Assembly (NCBI GenBank): GCA_019459285.1
Contig: JAIBEL010000011.1
Span: 1-64,000 of the forward strand
Direction: 5' to 3'
Source: Rhizobium sp.
GTDB taxonomy: Bacteria; Pseudomonadota; Gammaproteobacteria; Burkholderiales; Thiobacillaceae
Length of the DNA: 64,000 bases
In this document: one piece after another, positions 8,652 through 17,847 of the stretch
Numbering within the stretch: the stretch's first letter is position 1
Layout: each line of letters opens with the position of its first letter
Notes under the pieces: generated by a model
Databases searched by the model: none
The model's input: only the letters and a program-made list of their open reading frames with translations
Told to the model about the DNA's origin: nothing
Made by a program: the position numbers and the translations under genes

Positions 8652-9974
8652 CTACTCGACGCGGTTGCGGCCATTGCGCTTCGCGCGGTACAGCGCATCG
8701 TCGGCACGGCCGAGCAGCGCCGAAGCGGATTCGCCGGTCTGGTACATGGCGACGCCGAAACTGGCCGTCACGCACCCTACACGCTCAAACACGTTTTGCG
8801 CCAGCGACCGGCAGATCCTGCCCGCAACCAGACGGGCTGCCTCAAGATCGGTCTGCGGCAGCAATACCGCGAACTCCTCCCCGCCCCATCTCGCCAACGT
8901 GTCGATGTGGCGCAGCTGTCCCTGGATGTGTTGCGCCACCCCACGCAGCACGATATCGCCCTGGTTGTGTCCCCAGGTGTCGTTGATCTGCTTGAAGCGG
9001 TCAATGTCGACGATGAGCACCGAAAATGGCACCGCGGGCAGGCGGCAATGCCGTTCCTGCTCGGTGAGCAGCAATTCCTCGAAGCGTGCCCGGTTGGCTA
9101 TACCGGTCAAGGGGTCGGTCGCGGCAATCTTCTCCAGCCGCGCCGTCTTGTTTTCCAGCACATGGATGATTTCGCGCAGCTCCAGCGCATGGTGGTGCAT
9201 CAGCTCGGCCCACCGGTTGTAAGCCACGCCGATGAGATCCTGCTGGGTAATGATGCCGATCAATTCCCGGCTTTGTGGGTCTTCCACCACCAGCCGCTTG
9301 AAATTCAGGTCGTGCATGGCCGCCACCGCCTCGCCCACCGTCAGGTCGCAAGTCACGGTACGGAGTGGGATGGACATGTGTACGTGCACCGGGTCCATCA
9401 GCGCCACCTCGTCGTGCAGCAGGCGGATGGCATCGCGCGTCGTCACGATGCCGACTCCCACACCCTGCTCGGTCACGACCACCGCATCGTCCTGATCGAC
9501 CAGGCATGCCAGCACGTCGCCGATCGGCGTATCGTGCGGCATTTTCTTGACCTCGTGGCGACGCAGCAGATCGCGCAATTGCTGACGCTGCAGCATGGTC
9601 TGCGGGTCAAGGCTGGCGAGAATATCGGTATTCGAGACGATGCCGAACAGCTTGTTCGACTCGTCGATCACTGCCGCATAGCCATGTGTGTCGTCGAACA
9701 GCTCGATCACATCCAGCAGATTGCTTCCCTTGGCGATATAGGGAAGAGCGTGGTAGCCCGCATCGCCGATCTCGGCGTCGAGACCCAGTTGCGAGAACCG
9801 GAGTCGCACCACATCGGACGCGGTCAACAACCCGTAGCCGCCCGACGCCTCTTCCACCACCACGTTGCGCACCTTGTGCTGCGACATCTTCTGCAGGGCA
9901 TGGCGGACTGCAACGCGCGGCGGCACACTCACGATGTCGGTCGTGGCCAATTCGTCGATCAACGGAAAAAGCAT
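8652..9974 (-). CDS. Diguanylate cyclase with four CBS domains
   Basis: 440 residues: four CBS motifs in tandem (about 8-58, 74-122, 140-188, 200-252), a short helical linker (255-283) and a GGDEF domain (284-440). The active-site motif GGEEF (364-368) is intact and an inhibitory I-site RHID (355-358) stands five residues before it, so it should make c-di-GMP with product inhibition. CBS pairs normally bind adenine nucleotides, suggesting that energy charge or a similar ligand tunes the output. No membrane segment; cytoplasmic. It has its own upstream gap of 147 bp and is followed at once by the DUF3465 gene. Confidence 0.93.
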   Translation of the reverse strand: MLFPLIDELATTDIVSVPPRVAVRHALQKMSQHKVRNVVVEEASGGYGLLTASDVVRLRFSQLGLDAEIGDAGYHALPYIAKGSNLLDVIELFDDTHGYAAVIDESNKLFGIVSNTDILASLDPQTMLQRQQLRDLLRRHEVKKMPHDTPIGDVLACLVDQDDAVVVTEQGVGVGIVTTRDAIRLLHDEVALMDPVHVHMSIPLRTVTCDLTVGEAVAAMHDLNFKRLVVEDPQSRELIGIITQQDLIGVAYNRWAELMHHHALELREIIHVLENKTARLEKIAATDPLTGIANRARFEELLLTEQERHCRLPAVPFSVLIVDIDRFKQINDTWGHNQGDIVLRGVAQHIQGQLRHIDTLARWGGEEFAVLLPQTDLEAARLVAGRICRSLAQNVFERVGCVTASFGVAMYQTGESASALLGRADDALYRAKRNGRNRVE

Positions 9975-10121
9975 CTGTCTCGCTCCAAATCTGTCCTCAG
10001 CCGTGAAATCCGCCAGTCTGGGCTGTCGTTCTCAGCGTGGCCTTCATGATCGGGGCCCATCAATCCCGGCGTAGCTTAGTGTTTTTCGTTCCGGCCAAAG
10101 ACCGGAGTGTCCGACCGTACC

Positions 10122-11033
10122 TCAGCCCCGCGAGGGCGGCAGACTGACGATGACAGCGCCCCCCTCCTTCTTGTCCACCACCAGCACACCTTTTTTGTGC
10201 GCATCGTCCAGGATCTTTCCAAATGCGGTGTAGCCGTATTCCGACTCGCTGAATCCCGGGCGGATCCGCTTGATGGTGCTCTTGATCAGCGACGCCGAGA
10301 TGGAACCTTCGCCGCCGCGCTCCGCCACCAGTTGCTCCACCGTACCTACCACGAGTTCGATCGCCTGGTTTTTCTTGTCGTCGGCACTCGTCTCGGGCGT
10401 TGCTGCAACCCGACCTTCGTCGGTTGCAACCGGCTTTTCCACCGTCGGCCGGCTACGTCGGCGAGTCGGGCTCTTGGATAGGCTGACGGCCGTTTCTTTG
10501 GTCGGTGCAGCCGGTGCAGACGGCACCGGCTTTCTGGCAGGGGCTTTGGGCGGCGCCTTGATCTGCACCAGATCCTCGTAAAAGATGAACTCGTCGCAGT
10601 TGCCGATCAGCAGCGACGAGGCCGAGCCGCGCACCCCGATGCCGATCACGCTCTTGCCGTTCTCCTTCAGCTTGGAGATCAGCGGCGAGAAATCCGAGTC
10701 CCCGCTGATGATCACGAAGGCATCGATGTGCGATTTGGTATAGCAAAGGTCGAGCGCATCCACCACCATGCGGATGTCCGCCGAGTTCTTGCCCGACTGC
10801 CGCACATGCGGGATCTCGATCAGTTCGAAGGCCGCCTCGTGCATGTCGCGCTTGTATTCCTTGTAGCGGTCCCAGTCGCAGTAGGCCTTCTTCACCACGA
10901 TACTGCCCTTGAGCAGCAGGCGCTCGAGCACCGGGCGAATCTTGAACTCGGGATAGCTGGCTTCCTTGATGCCGATCGCCACGTTCTCGAAATCACAAAA
11001 TACGGCAATGTTGCGGATATCCGGTGTCGCCAT
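10122..11033 (-). CDS. NYN (PIN-like) domain protein with C-terminal OST-HTH/LOTUS domain
   Basis: 303 residues from ATG 11033. The NYN domain (about 5-155) has the acidic residues expected of a PIN-like nuclease: FCDFENV near the start, NSADIRMVVDAL and ISGDSDFSPLI. A Pro/Ala/Arg-rich linker (about 160-215) is followed by an OST-HTH domain (about 220-300), an RNA-binding winged-helix module. This matches the LabA/DUF88 family, thought to act on RNA; specific targets are unknown. Likely monocistronic, with a 67-bp gap from the small membrane protein gene on its right. Confidence 0.92.
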   Translation of the reverse strand: MATPDIRNIAVFCDFENVAIGIKEASYPEFKIRPVLERLLLKGSIVVKKAYCDWDRYKEYKRDMHEAAFELIEIPHVRQSGKNSADIRMVVDALDLCYTKSHIDAFVIISGDSDFSPLISKLKENGKSVIGIGVRGSASSLLIGNCDEFIFYEDLVQIKAPPKAPARKPVPSAPAAPTKETAVSLSKSPTRRRSRPTVEKPVATDEGRVAATPETSADDKKNQAIELVVGTVEQLVAERGGEGSISASLIKSTIKRIRPGFSESEYGYTAFGKILDDAHKKGVLVVDKKEGGAVIVSLPPSRG

Positions 11034-11100
11034 CGTTCTTCCTTTCCAGGTCATTCAATCGTGCGCCGCTTCTCCTCTTCGCAAGCGAGAAACGAATGGG

Positions 11101-11475
11101 TTATTGTCTCGCTGGAGTGCGGGACAACGCGTTCCGGTTCTGCTCGTTTCGTGCGATCCGGTAGGCATCGACGATCCCGATCACCCAGCAGCCGGCCAGC
11201 ATCAGCGAGGCCACAGTAACGACGAGACTGCCCGAGCCATTCGACGTCTGTGTGACCAGCTCCGATAGCCGGCCGACATCGACCGCTGCGCCCTCGGATG
11301 CCACCTGATCGAGAACGATCGACACCTGCTGCATCGCCCGGTCCACGAAAACCCAGAGGCACGCAAGGCTGATCGCGATCAAGGCGAGTCCGCGCGGATA
11401 GTGTTTCAGATAGAGATGGCCGGCGCCGGGTAATACGAGTGCGGACAGCAAGACGGCGGTCGTCGACCAGCTCAT
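11101..11475 (-). CDS. Small membrane protein, function unknown
   Basis: 124 residues starting at ATG 11475 (MSWSTTAVLLSALVLPGAGHLYLKHY). Two N-terminal hydrophobic helices, a polar middle of about 30 residues, then another hydrophobic stretch (VTVASLMLAGCWVIGIVDAYRIA). The PGAGHLYL motif followed by a second helix recalls TM2-type and related small membrane proteins. It lies on the same strand just upstream of the NYN gene and could share its transcript. No function is proposed. Confidence 0.7.
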   Translation of the reverse strand: MSWSTTAVLLSALVLPGAGHLYLKHYPRGLALIAISLACLWVFVDRAMQQVSIVLDQVASEGAAVDVGRLSELVTQTSNGSGSLVVTVASLMLAGCWVIGIVDAYRIARNEQNRNALSRTPARQ

Positions 11476-11742
11476 CGTGCCGCACTTCCGGGCCTGCATG
11501 GCTGAGTACGCACCCAGTCCGGGCCGTCACTTACCGCGCCATCAGGATGCCTGCTGGCCGAATGCATCATCGACGTGGCGCATGCGTAGTCGTCCGTTTC
11601 GTCCAGGCGGCCGCCACGCGGCCCGTTCGATTCGATAACGTTCCGATGAACATGAACTCCTCCTCCATTATTTTTTATTCGGGAAATAGTATTGGAAGCG
11701 CGGCCATTCCGCCATTGTTTATTCGAGGCCAGCAGGCCCCAT
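11476..11742. other. Intergenic region without a recognisable gene
   Basis: 267 bp between the small membrane protein and the terminator of the Spy-like gene. It contains an AT-rich tract (about 11655-11700) that could carry the promoter of the leftward gene. No convincing ORF or repeat was seen. Confidence 0.4.
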
Positions 11743-11774
11743 AAAAAAAGCGTGGGCGATTGCCGCCCACGCTT
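11743..11774 (-). terminator. Rho-independent terminator of the Spy-like gene
   Basis: Perfect inverted repeat AGCGTGGGCG / CGCCCACGCT (11749-11758 and 11764-11773) with a 5-nt loop, followed on the minus strand by a run of seven T. It sits 22 bp after the stop of the gene at 11796-12302. Confidence 0.9.
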
Positions 11775-11795
11775 GCCTGCCGCCTGCCTGACGAC

Positions 11796-12302
11796 TCAGG
11801 ACTGGAAGCGGTGATGCCCGCGTGCCCGTATGGGATCGGGCATTGCCTCGGCATCGAACACCTTTTGCTGCTCGGGGTTCAACTGGGCATAGAACGCCTT
11901 GATGGCCTGGTTGCGCTCCAGCATTCGGGTGCGGCGCGCGTCCGACATGGCCATCATCTTGTCCAGGCGTTGCGGCGTGCTCAGCTTTTCAAACTCGCCC
12001 CGCATGGCCTGACGATCGGCACTTGCATGGCGCATTCCAGGCTGGGCGGCACGGGTGAAGGTGTCCCATGCGGCTTCCTGATCAGGACTCAGCTTGAGTT
12101 TTTCCTTCAATTCGGACAGGTGCTCGGCTCGCCGCGCTTCCCACTTGGCGTGGATTTTCTGGCCCTGCCGGGCATCGCAGCCGTCCTTGCCGGCAGGCCC
12201 GCCCGCCGTCATGGCAAAAGACGATGCCGCCAGAATGCCGCTGCCTGCGATCAAACCCACCATCAATGCACGTTTGGTAAAAGAACCCGGGATCAGTTTC
12301 AT
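11796..12302 (-). CDS. Spy/CpxP-like periplasmic protein (LTxxQ-type repeats)
   Basis: 168 residues from ATG 12302 (MKLIPGSFTKRALMVGLIAGSGILAASSFA), with a Sec signal peptide of about 30 residues. The mature part is charged and helical with two LTxxQ-type segments, KLSPDQEAAW and LNPEQQKVF, as in Spy/CpxP periplasmic chaperones. A weaker one lies at STPQRLDKM. Such proteins buffer unfolded envelope proteins or metal stress. It is a single-gene unit closed by a strong terminator. Family placement is by motif and architecture only. Confidence 0.82.
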   Translation of the reverse strand: MKLIPGSFTKRALMVGLIAGSGILAASSFAMTAGGPAGKDGCDARQGQKIHAKWEARRAEHLSELKEKLKLSPDQEAAWDTFTRAAQPGMRHASADRQAMRGEFEKLSTPQRLDKMMAMSDARRTRMLERNQAIKAFYAQLNPEQQKVFDAEAMPDPIRARGHHRFQS

Positions 12303-12573
12303 TGCGATCTCCTTCAGAAAGATTGTCAAGAAGCCGGCCCGAAGCAGGTCGGCATGAAACGCATTCTGGGACGGCGATGTATCCCCGGGATGTCGGAGAC
12401 CCGTGAATATGTAACGAGTTGTAACCGAATGTAACCCACGCCCGCTCGGCTACTTGAAGTTCAATCGGCATGCGCTAGGTTTCAAGCTCGAACACCCGCA
12501 TATCCGGCATGCATGTTCTTCTCAGCAGACGGGGGGGCGGGCACCGATGAACGATGCTGGCCAGGAGAAACAC

Positions 12574-12894
12574 ATGCACAGGAAGTTTTCTATCGCGCTG
12601 CTCGCCGCGCTCCTACTCTCCGGATGCGTCGTAGCCCCCGCACACCGGGGACCTGAATGGGTCGTGGCGCCCGCACTGCCGCTGGTGGTCGAGTTGGGCG
12701 TGGAGCCCTACTACTACCACAATGGTTTTTTCTATTACTACCACGATCAACGGTGGAGCTATTCGCATGAACGAACGGGACCCTGGAGAGAACTGCCGCG
12801 GGACCGTTATCCCCGGGAAATCCGGTACAGGGGCCGCGACGGTGGAGGCGAGCGGGACCGCGATCGCGATCATGACGACCGCAGGCGGGACTAG
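12574..12894 (+). CDS. Small Tyr/Arg-rich lipoprotein, function unknown
   Basis: 106 residues. ATG 12574 is chosen because AGGAGA lies 8 bp upstream and the sequence then begins with a lipoprotein signal, MHRKFSIALLAALLLSGC, with lipobox LSGC. The mature region has an aromatic stretch (YYYHNGFFYYYHDQRW), then a highly charged Arg/Asp tail (RDRDRDHDDRRRD). Such short YYY-rich lipoproteins recur in betaproteobacteria without assigned function. Converges with the DUF2238 gene. Confidence 0.75.
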   Translation: MHRKFSIALLAALLLSGCVVAPAHRGPEWVVAPALPLVVELGVEPYYYHNGFFYYYHDQRWSYSHERTGPWRELPRDRYPREIRYRGRDGGGERDRDRDHDDRRRD

Positions 12895-12937
12895 CGCCGC
12901 TGCCTGCCCGGCTCCCGCCGGGGGACAGGCCTGAGCG

Positions 12938-13633
12938 TCAGCGCCTGCGCCGGTTCCTGAGCATCGCCCACAAGGTCTGCTCACCCAATGGCCGGTCGCC
13001 GTGATCGATTTTCAGGCTGGCGCGCAGATCGCTGCCGAAGGCCGGATCGTAGCGCCAGTGGACCAGGGCCACGATCAGCAGGCTGATCGCCGCGCCGACA
13101 GCCGCCACCGCCATGTCCTTCTGCGCATCCCAGATATCCCCCTGCGCGCCCAGGAAGGCGAGGCCTGCCGACGGATCGACCCGGACGGCCACCAGCCACT
13201 CGATGATCTCGTAGGCGCCCGAAAAAGCCAGCACCAGTTCGAACGGAAACCAGTACGACCACAGTCCGCGCACCTTTGCCACGCGCATGAAGACCTCGCG
13301 TAACGGATAGGCCAGCAGCAGGCCGAAACTGAAGTGCACCAGCCGGTCGTACATGTTGCGGTTCGCCCCGACCCACTGCTGAAGCGTATAACCGAATGGC
13401 ACCTCGGCATAGGTGTAGTGCGACCCCACCACATGCATCAGCATGAAGAGGGTGATCAGCGTGTAGGAGAGGTCGGATAGCCTGAAATAGCGTGCAGTCA
13501 GCAGGATGAGCGGCACGAAGACGAATACCAGGTAATTCTCCAGCAGCCAGTCGTGCGGATACGTCGGCCCGATTGCAGCCCATCCCCATACCAACGCGAA
13601 CAGGCTCAGCAACAGGGCGTGGTAGCGCGTCAC
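12938..13633 (-). CDS. DUF2238 (YjdF-like) inner-membrane protein
   Basis: 231 residues with about six transmembrane helices. Family landmarks are YDRLVHFSFGLLLAYP after the third helix, and GAYEIIEWLVA and GDIWDAQKDM in the second half, with conserved His, Glu and Asp residues within or near the membrane. This is the DUF2238/YjdF family of integral membrane proteins with no established activity. Start at ATG 13633 begins directly with the first helix. Confidence 0.88.
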   Translation of the reverse strand: MTRYHALLLSLFALVWGWAAIGPTYPHDWLLENYLVFVFVPLILLTARYFRLSDLSYTLITLFMLMHVVGSHYTYAEVPFGYTLQQWVGANRNMYDRLVHFSFGLLLAYPLREVFMRVAKVRGLWSYWFPFELVLAFSGAYEIIEWLVAVRVDPSAGLAFLGAQGDIWDAQKDMAVAAVGAAISLLIVALVHWRYDPAFGSDLRASLKIDHGDRPLGEQTLWAMLRNRRRR

Positions 13634-14035
13634 GTCGCGAGCCGCCAGACGAGGTTGCTTGCGACGATCTGCGCCATACGCGACTCAGGTTTTAGCATCA
13701 TGAATAGGTAACCTCCGCTGCGCGGCACCGATGGCGCCCCACGGCTTCAGCAGGAAAGGCTTGAATCCTCCATGAAACCTGCCCCATGTTCAACCGCTAC
13801 CAGAGTCCATGCAGGACAGGAAATCATCGAAACTCAGGCTGTTCGTGAAAGACACGCTGCCCTGTTGTCATGACAGCCTTCCTGACAACTGTGTCATAAA
13901 TGTGCATCCATGAAATACAATCGGATTAAGAATCATATAGATACAAACCGGCACGAAGTATGCATGACGGATACGCAAAACCCCTGCCCGTTTACGGCGG
14001 ATAAACAATCGACCCCACCCATGGAGGACAACCCT
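13634..14035. promoter_or_regulatory. 400-bp gap between divergent genes with repeated TGTCA motifs
   Basis: No credible gene. At 13866-13875 there is a perfect 10-bp palindrome TGTCATGACA, followed within 25 bp by TGACA and TGTCA half-sites (13883-13897). This cluster lies about 140-170 bp upstream of the small secreted protein and rhodanese genes and could be an operator. The binding protein is unknown. Confidence 0.35.
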
Positions 14036-14248
14036 ATGACACGCATGACCGGCCTATTACGCATCGTAGCGGCCTTACTGTGCCTGACGCTGGGCAACGC
14101 CAATGCAGCCGGTGACGCTCAGCCTCATCCCTCGCCTGAAGCAGTCAGCGACCAACCAAGCCAACCCAGCACAAAGGAGGATGCCCCCAACGCCTTATCT
14201 ACATCCAAGAAAAGCAGTGCCACCCACGAAGAACCGGAATGCGACTAG
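14036..14248 (+). CDS. Small secreted protein, function unknown
   Basis: 70 residues. ATG 14036 is preceded by GGAGGA at 14024-14029 and starts a clear Sec signal, MTRMTGLLRIVAALLCLTLGNANA. The mature peptide of about 46 residues is Pro/Ser/Lys-rich and low in complexity. In-frame upstream ATGs exist (13910 and later) but lack a Shine-Dalgarno and would bury the signal peptide. It is 40 bp upstream of the rhodanese gene, so likely one operon. Confidence 0.65.
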   Translation: MTRMTGLLRIVAALLCLTLGNANAAGDAQPHPSPEAVSDQPSQPSTKEDAPNALSTSKKSSATHEEPECD

Positions 14249-14288
14249 ATTGACCCATCGCATATCCCGCATCACTTTAGGAGACAAC

Positions 14289-14942
14289 ATGAAGCTTCGC
14301 TCGTTAATCGCCATCTCTACCCTTTTCGCCGCGCTTGCGGTGCCCATGGCCGCCAGCGCCCTCGACGTGAACATTGCCGCCGACCTGGCCTCAGTCGAGG
14401 TCATGCACGGCGACCAGAAGGTCACGATCATGCGCAATCAGGATCAGAAGAACACCGTCAATCCAGATTTCGCCCAGACCTCGCGCAAGTGCCCGCCCTT
14501 CTGCATTCAACCAGGCGAACTCGCACCGGGGGTTGAGACCATCGGCGAGCTTGAAATCATTCACTACCTGAAAAAAATGAGCGATGGCGACAAGTCCATC
14601 GTCGTGGTCGATTCACGTACGCCGGACTGGGTGGAAAAGGGCACGATCCCGGGCTCGATCAACATTCCCTGGGACAAGCTCAACATCGGCAAGTCCGACC
14701 CCATTACGGTCCAGGAAATCCTGGAAAAGCAACTCGGCGTGAAGAACCAGGATGGTTTCTACCTGTTCGACAATGCCAAGACGGTCGTCATGTTCTGTAA
14801 TGGCCCCTGGTGCGGACAATCTCCCACCAACATCAAGGGCCTGCTGAAAATCGGCTATCCCGCGCACAAGATCAAGTGGTACCGCGGCGGCATGCAGGAC
14901 TGGGAAGTGCTGGGCCTGGCCACGGTCAAACCCGTGAAATAA
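14289..14942 (+). CDS. Periplasmic rhodanese-like protein
   Basis: 217 residues from ATG 14289 (AGGAGA upstream at 14279). Signal peptide about 1-25 (ends MAASA). The rhodanese domain spans about 85-215: VVVDSR, GTIPGSINIPW, then the active-site loop FCNGPWCGQSP with catalytic C170 and a second C175. An extra CPPFC pair (68-72) precedes the domain. Rhodaneses move sulfane sulfur or act as sulfur-binding modules; a periplasmic one fits sulfur-compound oxidation. A strong hairpin terminator follows the stop. Confidence 0.9.
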   Translation: MKLRSLIAISTLFAALAVPMAASALDVNIAADLASVEVMHGDQKVTIMRNQDQKNTVNPDFAQTSRKCPPFCIQPGELAPGVETIGELEIIHYLKKMSDGDKSIVVVDSRTPDWVEKGTIPGSINIPWDKLNIGKSDPITVQEILEKQLGVKNQDGFYLFDNAKTVVMFCNGPWCGQSPTNIKGLLKIGYPAHKIKWYRGGMQDWEVLGLATVKPVK

Positions 14943-14959
14943 GGAACAGCCAGATCGAC

Positions 14960-14984
14960 AAAACGGGGCTTGACGCCCCGTTTT
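14960..14984. terminator. Bidirectional hairpin terminator
   Basis: Perfect 10-bp stem AAAACGGGGC / GCCCCGTTTT with loop TTGAC. T-runs on both strands make it suitable for the rhodanese gene and the converging reductase gene. Confidence 0.88.
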
Positions 14985-15023
14985 CATTTGAAATCCTGCC
15001 GGCCGGGCAAGCGGGCCGGGATG

Positions 15024-15689
15024 TCATCGTTCGAACACCAGGCTTTCCGAATGCGCGCCCAGATCCGTCAGTGCGGCGTTGATCGCATCCATGAAGGGGG
15101 GTGGGCCGCAGAGATAGAAACGCTGCGTGAAATCGCTGACCATTTCTTCCAGGAACGCACGATCGACGCGCCGGTTTTCATACCCCGGCGCCGCAGCACC
15201 GGTACAGGTCAGGATGCAGCGCCCACCCAGCACATGGCGCAGTTCCCTTTCGCAGATCACGTCACGCGGGGTCTTGTTGGAAAAGATCAGGGTCTGCCCG
15301 TCCAACTCCCCCTTGCCTGCCAGATCGCGCAGGATGGCGAGAAAAGGCGTGATGCCTGCACCGCCGGCGATGAACACGCCGGGGCCCTCGTAGCGGATCG
15401 TGCCGAACGGCTCGGACATCAGCAGCTCGGCGCCCGGCTCCAGCTGGTGGAGCGCCTGGGTCACGCCCGCGTGGTCGGGATAGGCCTTGATGGTGAATTC
15501 GAGCACCTGGTCGCCGGCCAGCCCGGTGGGCGTGAACGGCCGGCCCTGCTCCTGAAGGCCGGGCTGGTTGACCGCCAGTTCCACTCCCTGGCCGGGTACG
15601 ATGGAAAATCCTTCCGGCTTGCTGACGATGAAATGCTTCACATCGTGGGTGACGAACTGGCTCATCAGCAGCGTGACGGTATGGTTCAT
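15024..15689 (-). CDS. Ferredoxin-NADP reductase-like flavoprotein
   Basis: 221 residues from ATG 15689 (AGGAGG upstream on the minus strand). An FAD-binding beta-barrel (about 1-95) with GRPFTPTG in the flavin motif position is followed by an NAD(P) domain with GGAGITPF and a C-terminal YLCGPPPFMDAI block. No 2Fe-2S Cys cluster and no signal peptide, so a cytoplasmic reductase passing electrons between NAD(P)H and an unseen carrier. The AF1514-like gene lies 46 bp upstream on the same strand, and the two probably form an operon. Confidence 0.88.
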   Translation of the reverse strand: MNHTVTLLMSQFVTHDVKHFIVSKPEGFSIVPGQGVELAVNQPGLQEQGRPFTPTGLAGDQVLEFTIKAYPDHAGVTQALHQLEPGAELLMSEPFGTIRYEGPGVFIAGGAGITPFLAILRDLAGKGELDGQTLIFSNKTPRDVICERELRHVLGGRCILTCTGAAAPGYENRRVDRAFLEEMVSDFTQRFYLCGPPPFMDAINAALTDLGAHSESLVFER

Positions 15690-15735
15690 TGCCCTGTTCC
15701 TCCTGTGACATGCATGCCTGGCGTCCAGGTACGCG

Positions 15736-16155
15736 TCAAAACTGATCGGCCATCCAGCCATCCAGCAGGGTGCAGGCTTCCCGCTTGGGCACCGGGGAAT
15801 CCATCCCCTGCAGGGGCGTAAAGCAGAGGTACAGGTTGCCGTCACGATCCGTCAGGTTGCGCAGCGGCATGTCGCCCACGGTCTCGTAGCCGCGTGTGTC
15901 CATCATGATGAACTGGTAGTCATCCCCGACGCTGACCTCGAGTCTGCCCCCATTGCCTTCCCCGTATTTCTCCCACCAGGTTTCCGGATCGGCGCCGTCG
16001 TAGAAAGGCAGCGTTTCGCCCATCCGGCCGCTCCGATGCCACGACATGATGGTCGGATCATTCATCTGGTTGGCTTTTGCCGCCTCTTTCGCGAGCAGGC
16101 TGGCGGCCTGGAAGCCCTGGTCCGGGCCTTGATAGTCGATATGTACGTTTCTCAT
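15736..16155 (-). CDS. AF1514-like small protein, function unknown
   Basis: 139 residues. ATG 16155 is chosen over ATG 16164 because AGGAG stands nine bases before the former and overlaps the latter. Sequence features: an N-terminal helix rich in Ala/Lys, SWHRSGRMGETLPFYDG, then WWEKYGEGNGGRLEVSV and FIMMDTRGYE. This resembles the AF1514/DUF5619 family as I remember it; confidence in that name is modest. No signal or membrane segment. Predicted operon with the downstream reductase; divergent from trpB2. Confidence 0.7.
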   Translation of the reverse strand: MRNVHIDYQGPDQGFQAASLLAKEAAKANQMNDPTIMSWHRSGRMGETLPFYDGADPETWWEKYGEGNGGRLEVSVGDDYQFIMMDTRGYETVGDMPLRNLTDRDGNLYLCFTPLQGMDSPVPKREACTLLDGWMADQF

Positions 16156-16410
16156 GGTGAACATCTCCTGAGTTGAGGGAACATCGGTGGGGGCAATGCG
16201 GGATCAGCGTGCGGCCTGTACTCATTTGTAGGCCAATACCTGACAAAAACAATCAGGAATTTCGCGTGTGGCGCGGATATCCGCCGGCTGCCCCATCCGT
16301 ATCCTTCTGTCTGGCGGCGTCGTTGACGGCCCGGAACGATTGGTCGATGATGGATCGGTCGACCTGCTTGTCCGAAATGCCGACACGATCCCATAAAAAA
16401 GGAGAATGCC

Positions 16411-17763
16411 ATGCCGCAAACCAAGTTCCTGCTCGATGAATCGGAGATTCCCACGCACTGGTACAACGTCGTCGCCGACATGCCCAACCGGCCGGCGCCG
16501 CCGCTGGGTCCGGACGGCAAGCCGATCGGACCCGAGGCGCTGACGGCGATCTTCCCGATGAGCCTGATCGAGCAGGAAATGTCCGCGGAACGCTGGATTC
16601 CGATCCCGGGAAAAGTGCGCGAAATCTACCAGCTGTGGCGTCCTTCGCCGCTGTTCCGCGCCCATCGCCTGGAAGCGGCACTCGGCACCCCGGCGAAGAT
16701 CTACTACAAATACGAAGGCGTTTCGCCGGCCGGCTCGCACAAGGTCAACACCTCGGTGGCCCAGGCCTATTACAACGCCGAAGCCGGCATCAAACGCATC
16801 GCCACCGAAACCGGCGCCGGGCAGTGGGGCTGCTCGATGGCGCTGGCCGGCCAGATGTTCTGGCTGGAGGTGCGTGTCTACATGGTCAAGGTGAGCTACG
16901 GGCAGAAGCCCTACCGCCGCTCCATGATGCAAACCTGGGGCGCGGAAGTATTCGCCAGCCCCAGCATGGAAACTCATTCCGGCCGCGCCGCGCTGGCGGA
17001 AGACCCCGACAACCCGGGCTCGCTCGGTCTGGCGATTTCCGAGGCGGTGGAAGACGCCGCCTCGCGCGCCGACACCAACTACGCCCTCGGCTCGGTCCTG
17101 AATCATGTCCTGCTGCACCAGACCGTGATCGGACTGGAAGCGAAGAAACAGTTCGAGAAGGCTGGCGACTATCCCGACATGATCTTCGCCCCCTGCGGCG
17201 GCGGCTCCAACTTCGGCGGCGCGGCCTTCCCTTTCTTCGCCGACAAGGCCGCCGGCAAGAACGTGCGTCTGGTCGCGGTCGAACCCGCCTCCTGCCCCAC
17301 CCTGACGCGCGGCCACTACGCCTATGACTTCGGCGATACTGCCAAGCTCACGCCGATGATGCTGATGTATACCCTCGGCCACGACTTCATGCCGCCCGGC
17401 ATCCATGCCGGCGGCCTGCGCTACCACGGCGATTCGGCGCTGGTATCGCAGCTCTATCACGAGAAGCTGCTCGAGGCGGTGGCCGTGCACCAACTCGCCA
17501 CCTTCAAGGCCGGCGTCACCTTCGCCCGTTCCGAGGGCATCGTTCCGGCACCCGAGTCCAACCATGCCATTGCCGCCTGCATCGACGAGGCCCTGCGCTG
17601 CAAGGCAAGCGGCGAACCGAAGACCTTGTTCTTCAACCTGTCCGGCCACGGCCATTTCGACATGGCGGCCTACGATAGCTACTTCAGCGGCAAGCTCGAA
17701 GATTTCGCCTACCCGGAAGAAGCGATCCGGGCTGCCCTTGAACGCCTGCCGAAAGTGGGTTGA
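16411..17763 (+). CDS. TrpB2-type tryptophan synthase beta-like PLP enzyme
   Basis: 450 residues, start ATG 16411 with AAGGAG at 16399-16404. Fold type II PLP enzyme of the TrpB2 class: long N-terminal extension ([13 protein letters not shown]), PLP lysine in GSHKVNTS (about residue 113), ETGAGQWG, the phosphate-binding glycine loop CGGGSNFGG and C-terminal SGHG. TrpB2 condenses indole and serine to tryptophan but normally stands alone without trpA, as here, so it may salvage indole. No trp genes nearby. Confidence 0.93.
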   Translation: MPQTKFLLDESEIPTHWYNVVADMPNRPAPPLGPDGKPIGPEALTAIFPMSLIEQEMSAERWIPIPGKVREIYQLWRPSPLFRAHRLEAALGTPAKIYYKYEGVSPAGSHKVNTSVAQAYYNAEAGIKRIATETGAGQWGCSMALAGQMFWLEVRVYMVKVSYGQKPYRRSMMQTWGAEVFASPSMETHSGRAALAEDPDNPGSLGLAISEAVEDAASRADTNYALGSVLNHVLLHQTVIGLEAKKQFEKAGDYPDMIFAPCGGGSNFGGAAFPFFADKAAGKNVRLVAVEPASCPTLTRGHYAYDFGDTAKLTPMMLMYTLGHDFMPPGIHAGGLRYHGDSALVSQLYHEKLLEAVAVHQLATFKAGVTFARSEGIVPAPESNHAIAACIDEALRCKASGEPKTLFFNLSGHGHFDMAAYDSYFSGKLEDFAYPEEAIRAALERLPKVG

Positions 17764-17847
17764 TCATCCGGCCGTTTCAGCGGTCGCAGCAAACGCCGCC
17801 CTGCTTTCGCTATTGTTGTTTGGTCCCGCTCCCATTATTGTTCAGGT

